Of a DNA stretch of 64,000 nucleotides, positions 62,431-64,000 are shown in pieces; position 1 is the stretch's first letter; each line of letters begins with the position of its first letter. The position numbers and the translations under genes were made by a program. Origin of the DNA: Strigops habroptila (lineage: Eukaryota > Chordata > Aves > Psittaciformes > Psittacidae); NCBI RefSeq assembly GCF_004027225.2, contig NC_044282.2:74410287-74474286 (forward strand). Reading direction: 5' to 3'. Below the pieces are notes generated by a model. That model was not told the origin of the DNA, searched no databases, and saw only the letters and a list, made by a program, of their open reading frames with translations.

Positions 62431-64000
62431 GTGAGAGTCTTCCTTCCATTAACAAAAAGCGTGCTGTTTTGGGGAGCAGTATTGGTGCTGTTAGGAGCAG
62501 GGGGATGACATGCTGTAATATGTTGCATAATAACGTATATTATGTGTACTGGAAAATGCTCAGCCTATGACTTTTCCTCTTTCAGTTTTCCTCAGCAGGC
62601 ATACGCAGTGGTAAAGAAAAAGAACTGTGTGCTTGGTACCCAGGATTTCCTTGGGAATGCTGGAGTAGCTTAAGTTACATAAAAAAAACCCCTAAATACT
62701 TCAATCTAATGGACTAATATATGCTTTGTAGAATGGTAGAGTCTTCAGAACGTGAACCAGTGGCAGATGACTAAATTTAAAAGAATTCCCAGGAGATGCA
62801 GCACTTCCAATACAATATATTTAGCAAAAATCAGAATAAATGCAGCAGGGGATACTTCTATCTTTTTGGCACTTTGCTTTTGAGAGTGCTGTTAAGGTTT
62901 GTGGTTTGTGTGCAGCAGCGTAGCTGTGTTCTCCACACACTGGGCTGCCTTGTCACCAGCAGAATCCAGCTTCATTGCAGCCTGCCCAGATCAGAAATCC
63001 AGAAGCTTGGATTCCGGATTCTATGGCTTCAGGAGTTGAATCATAGGATTAACTGAGGTCCTTGAAGAGGACCTCAGCTCTTTGCTTTAAGCGATGAGCT
63101 AAGTCCTTGGGGCACCTCAAGTGTGCACATCCCTGCAGTGTAGGAATATGGTACCCATGGTATTCCTTCTTTCCTCTGTGGAGTACAGCAGTGCCTGATA
63201 CTGCAAAGCTGCATCTTAAGAGAAACAAAAACTTAACTAATGTGTTTAACTACTAAGAGTGCCTGTTTCCATACCAGCCCTGCCCCACACTGCTCAGACT
63301 CGCTTCTCTCCTTTCATTAATCAATGAAGTGGTTCCATCTCGCCTCCCTTTCCACCTTGCTGAAACTCCTGCTTGCATTCCTAGTTACAGCTCTTACTGA
63401 TTTTGTGCTATTTCCAATTGTTCTATTCCTCTCATCTTCAGTAAGGCAAAGGGAAATGTTTTTGAGGGTTTTTTGGGTTTACCTCCATTCCTCCCTGACT
63501 CTGTGTGGTGGCTCATTTACCCGGTGGAAGCCAATCTGTGCCTAAACCAGCTGTGGAACAAAACTCCGGGGGGGGGAAAGGAGTATTTGCTTTCAAGCTT
63601 AGATCTGGTACAAAATTACATTTGAACAATAGGCAACAGCACTGAGTATAGCAGTATGAAATTCTATCTGTTGTAAACTTAAGGTTTGGTTTAGCCCACC
63701 AAAGCCTTGCATGGCCCAATTTACTCACCCACATGAGGGTGAATGATTCCCATCTGAAATCCTGTTTGCTCTGGCTACCCAATGGTGCTCTTGGGTACCC
63801 AAACAGCATTTCCAGGTTTCCCAGTTCTTTCTTAGCAAGAACAAGCAAGACTGTTCTACCTGCGCTCTTGCTGCGGTTTGTTTCTAAAACCACTGATACT
63901 CATAAGAAGCTCCCACACATTCTTGTCCCACATACCTGGTTGCTTTTTATCTGTATAGCTTCACCTATAAGGATGTTCTTACTTGAATTTAGACAGTGAA
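62431..64000 (+). other. RTN4: Start of RTN4 intron 4
   Basis: The intron begins gtgaga and runs past the window end. Exon 5 was searched for by its expected AYLESEVAISEE peptide and not found. A hairpin (63053-63077) and a G8 run near 63.57 kb are the only structures noted. Confidence 0.8.
63053..63077. repeat. Perfect 10-bp inverted repeat with 5-nt loop
   Basis: Arms ctgaggtcct and aggacctcag are separated by tgaag, in the first 0.65 kb of RTN4 intron 4. Confidence 0.9.

Noticed and set aside
1..64000. CRISPR arrays, operons, tRNA or rRNA genes, bacterial or phage systems
   Set aside because: Nothing of this kind was seen. The split exons, CpG islands and CR1 repeats show vertebrate nuclear DNA.

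Overview
The window is vertebrate nuclear DNA, and its character is avian. It carries CR1 retrotransposon 3' ends with the ATTCTRTG-type octamer tail in at least 14 places, one LTR of a type I associate with birds, a strong CpG-island promoter and large introns. The gene that can be supported is RTN4 (reticulon 4, Nogo) on the + strand. About 26 kb of upstream DNA comes first, and the 3' part of the gene lies beyond the right edge.

Layout. (1) 1-25.5 kb: upstream DNA with CR1 copies and old tandem duplications. The stretch 526-799 could be the terminal exon of an upstream + strand gene, at low confidence. (2) 25.5-27.5 kb: CpG island with the RTN4-A/B promoter (11 guanine runs in 85 bp, inverted CCAAT, GC box) and coding exon 1 (26291-26756). 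(3) 26.8-44.1 kb: intron 1 with CR1 copies. (4) 44060-44116: exon 2 (19 codons), followed by what appears to be a GC-AG intron. (5) 44930-47377: the 2,448-nt Nogo-A-specific exon 3. (6) 47.4-62.2 kb: intron 3. It holds the RTN4-C promoter and first exon (coding part 54033-54066, MDSQPSSWKDK), a second CpG-rich patch whose ATG at 58278 ends at a phase-compatible donor (candidate new first exon), and a solo LTR on the minus strand. (7) 62223-62430: exon 4, the start of the reticulon-homology domain (first membrane hairpin and the beginning of Nogo-66). The remaining reticulon exons were not found before base 64000.

How the parts work together. Every RTN4 junction seen here is phase 1, so alternative 5' modules can join the same exon 4. 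Exons 1+2+3+4 give Nogo-A (990 codons upstream of the reticulon domain), 1+2+4 give Nogo-B, and 1C+4 give Nogo-C. Exon 3 is a symmetric cassette of exactly 816 codons. The reticulon domain shapes tubular ER. The Nogo-A-specific region and Nogo-66 are the neurite-growth inhibitory parts in mammals.

Most other open frames are shadows of CpG-rich DNA or of CR1 copies. Comparisons with human RTN4 are from memory, and no database search was possible.
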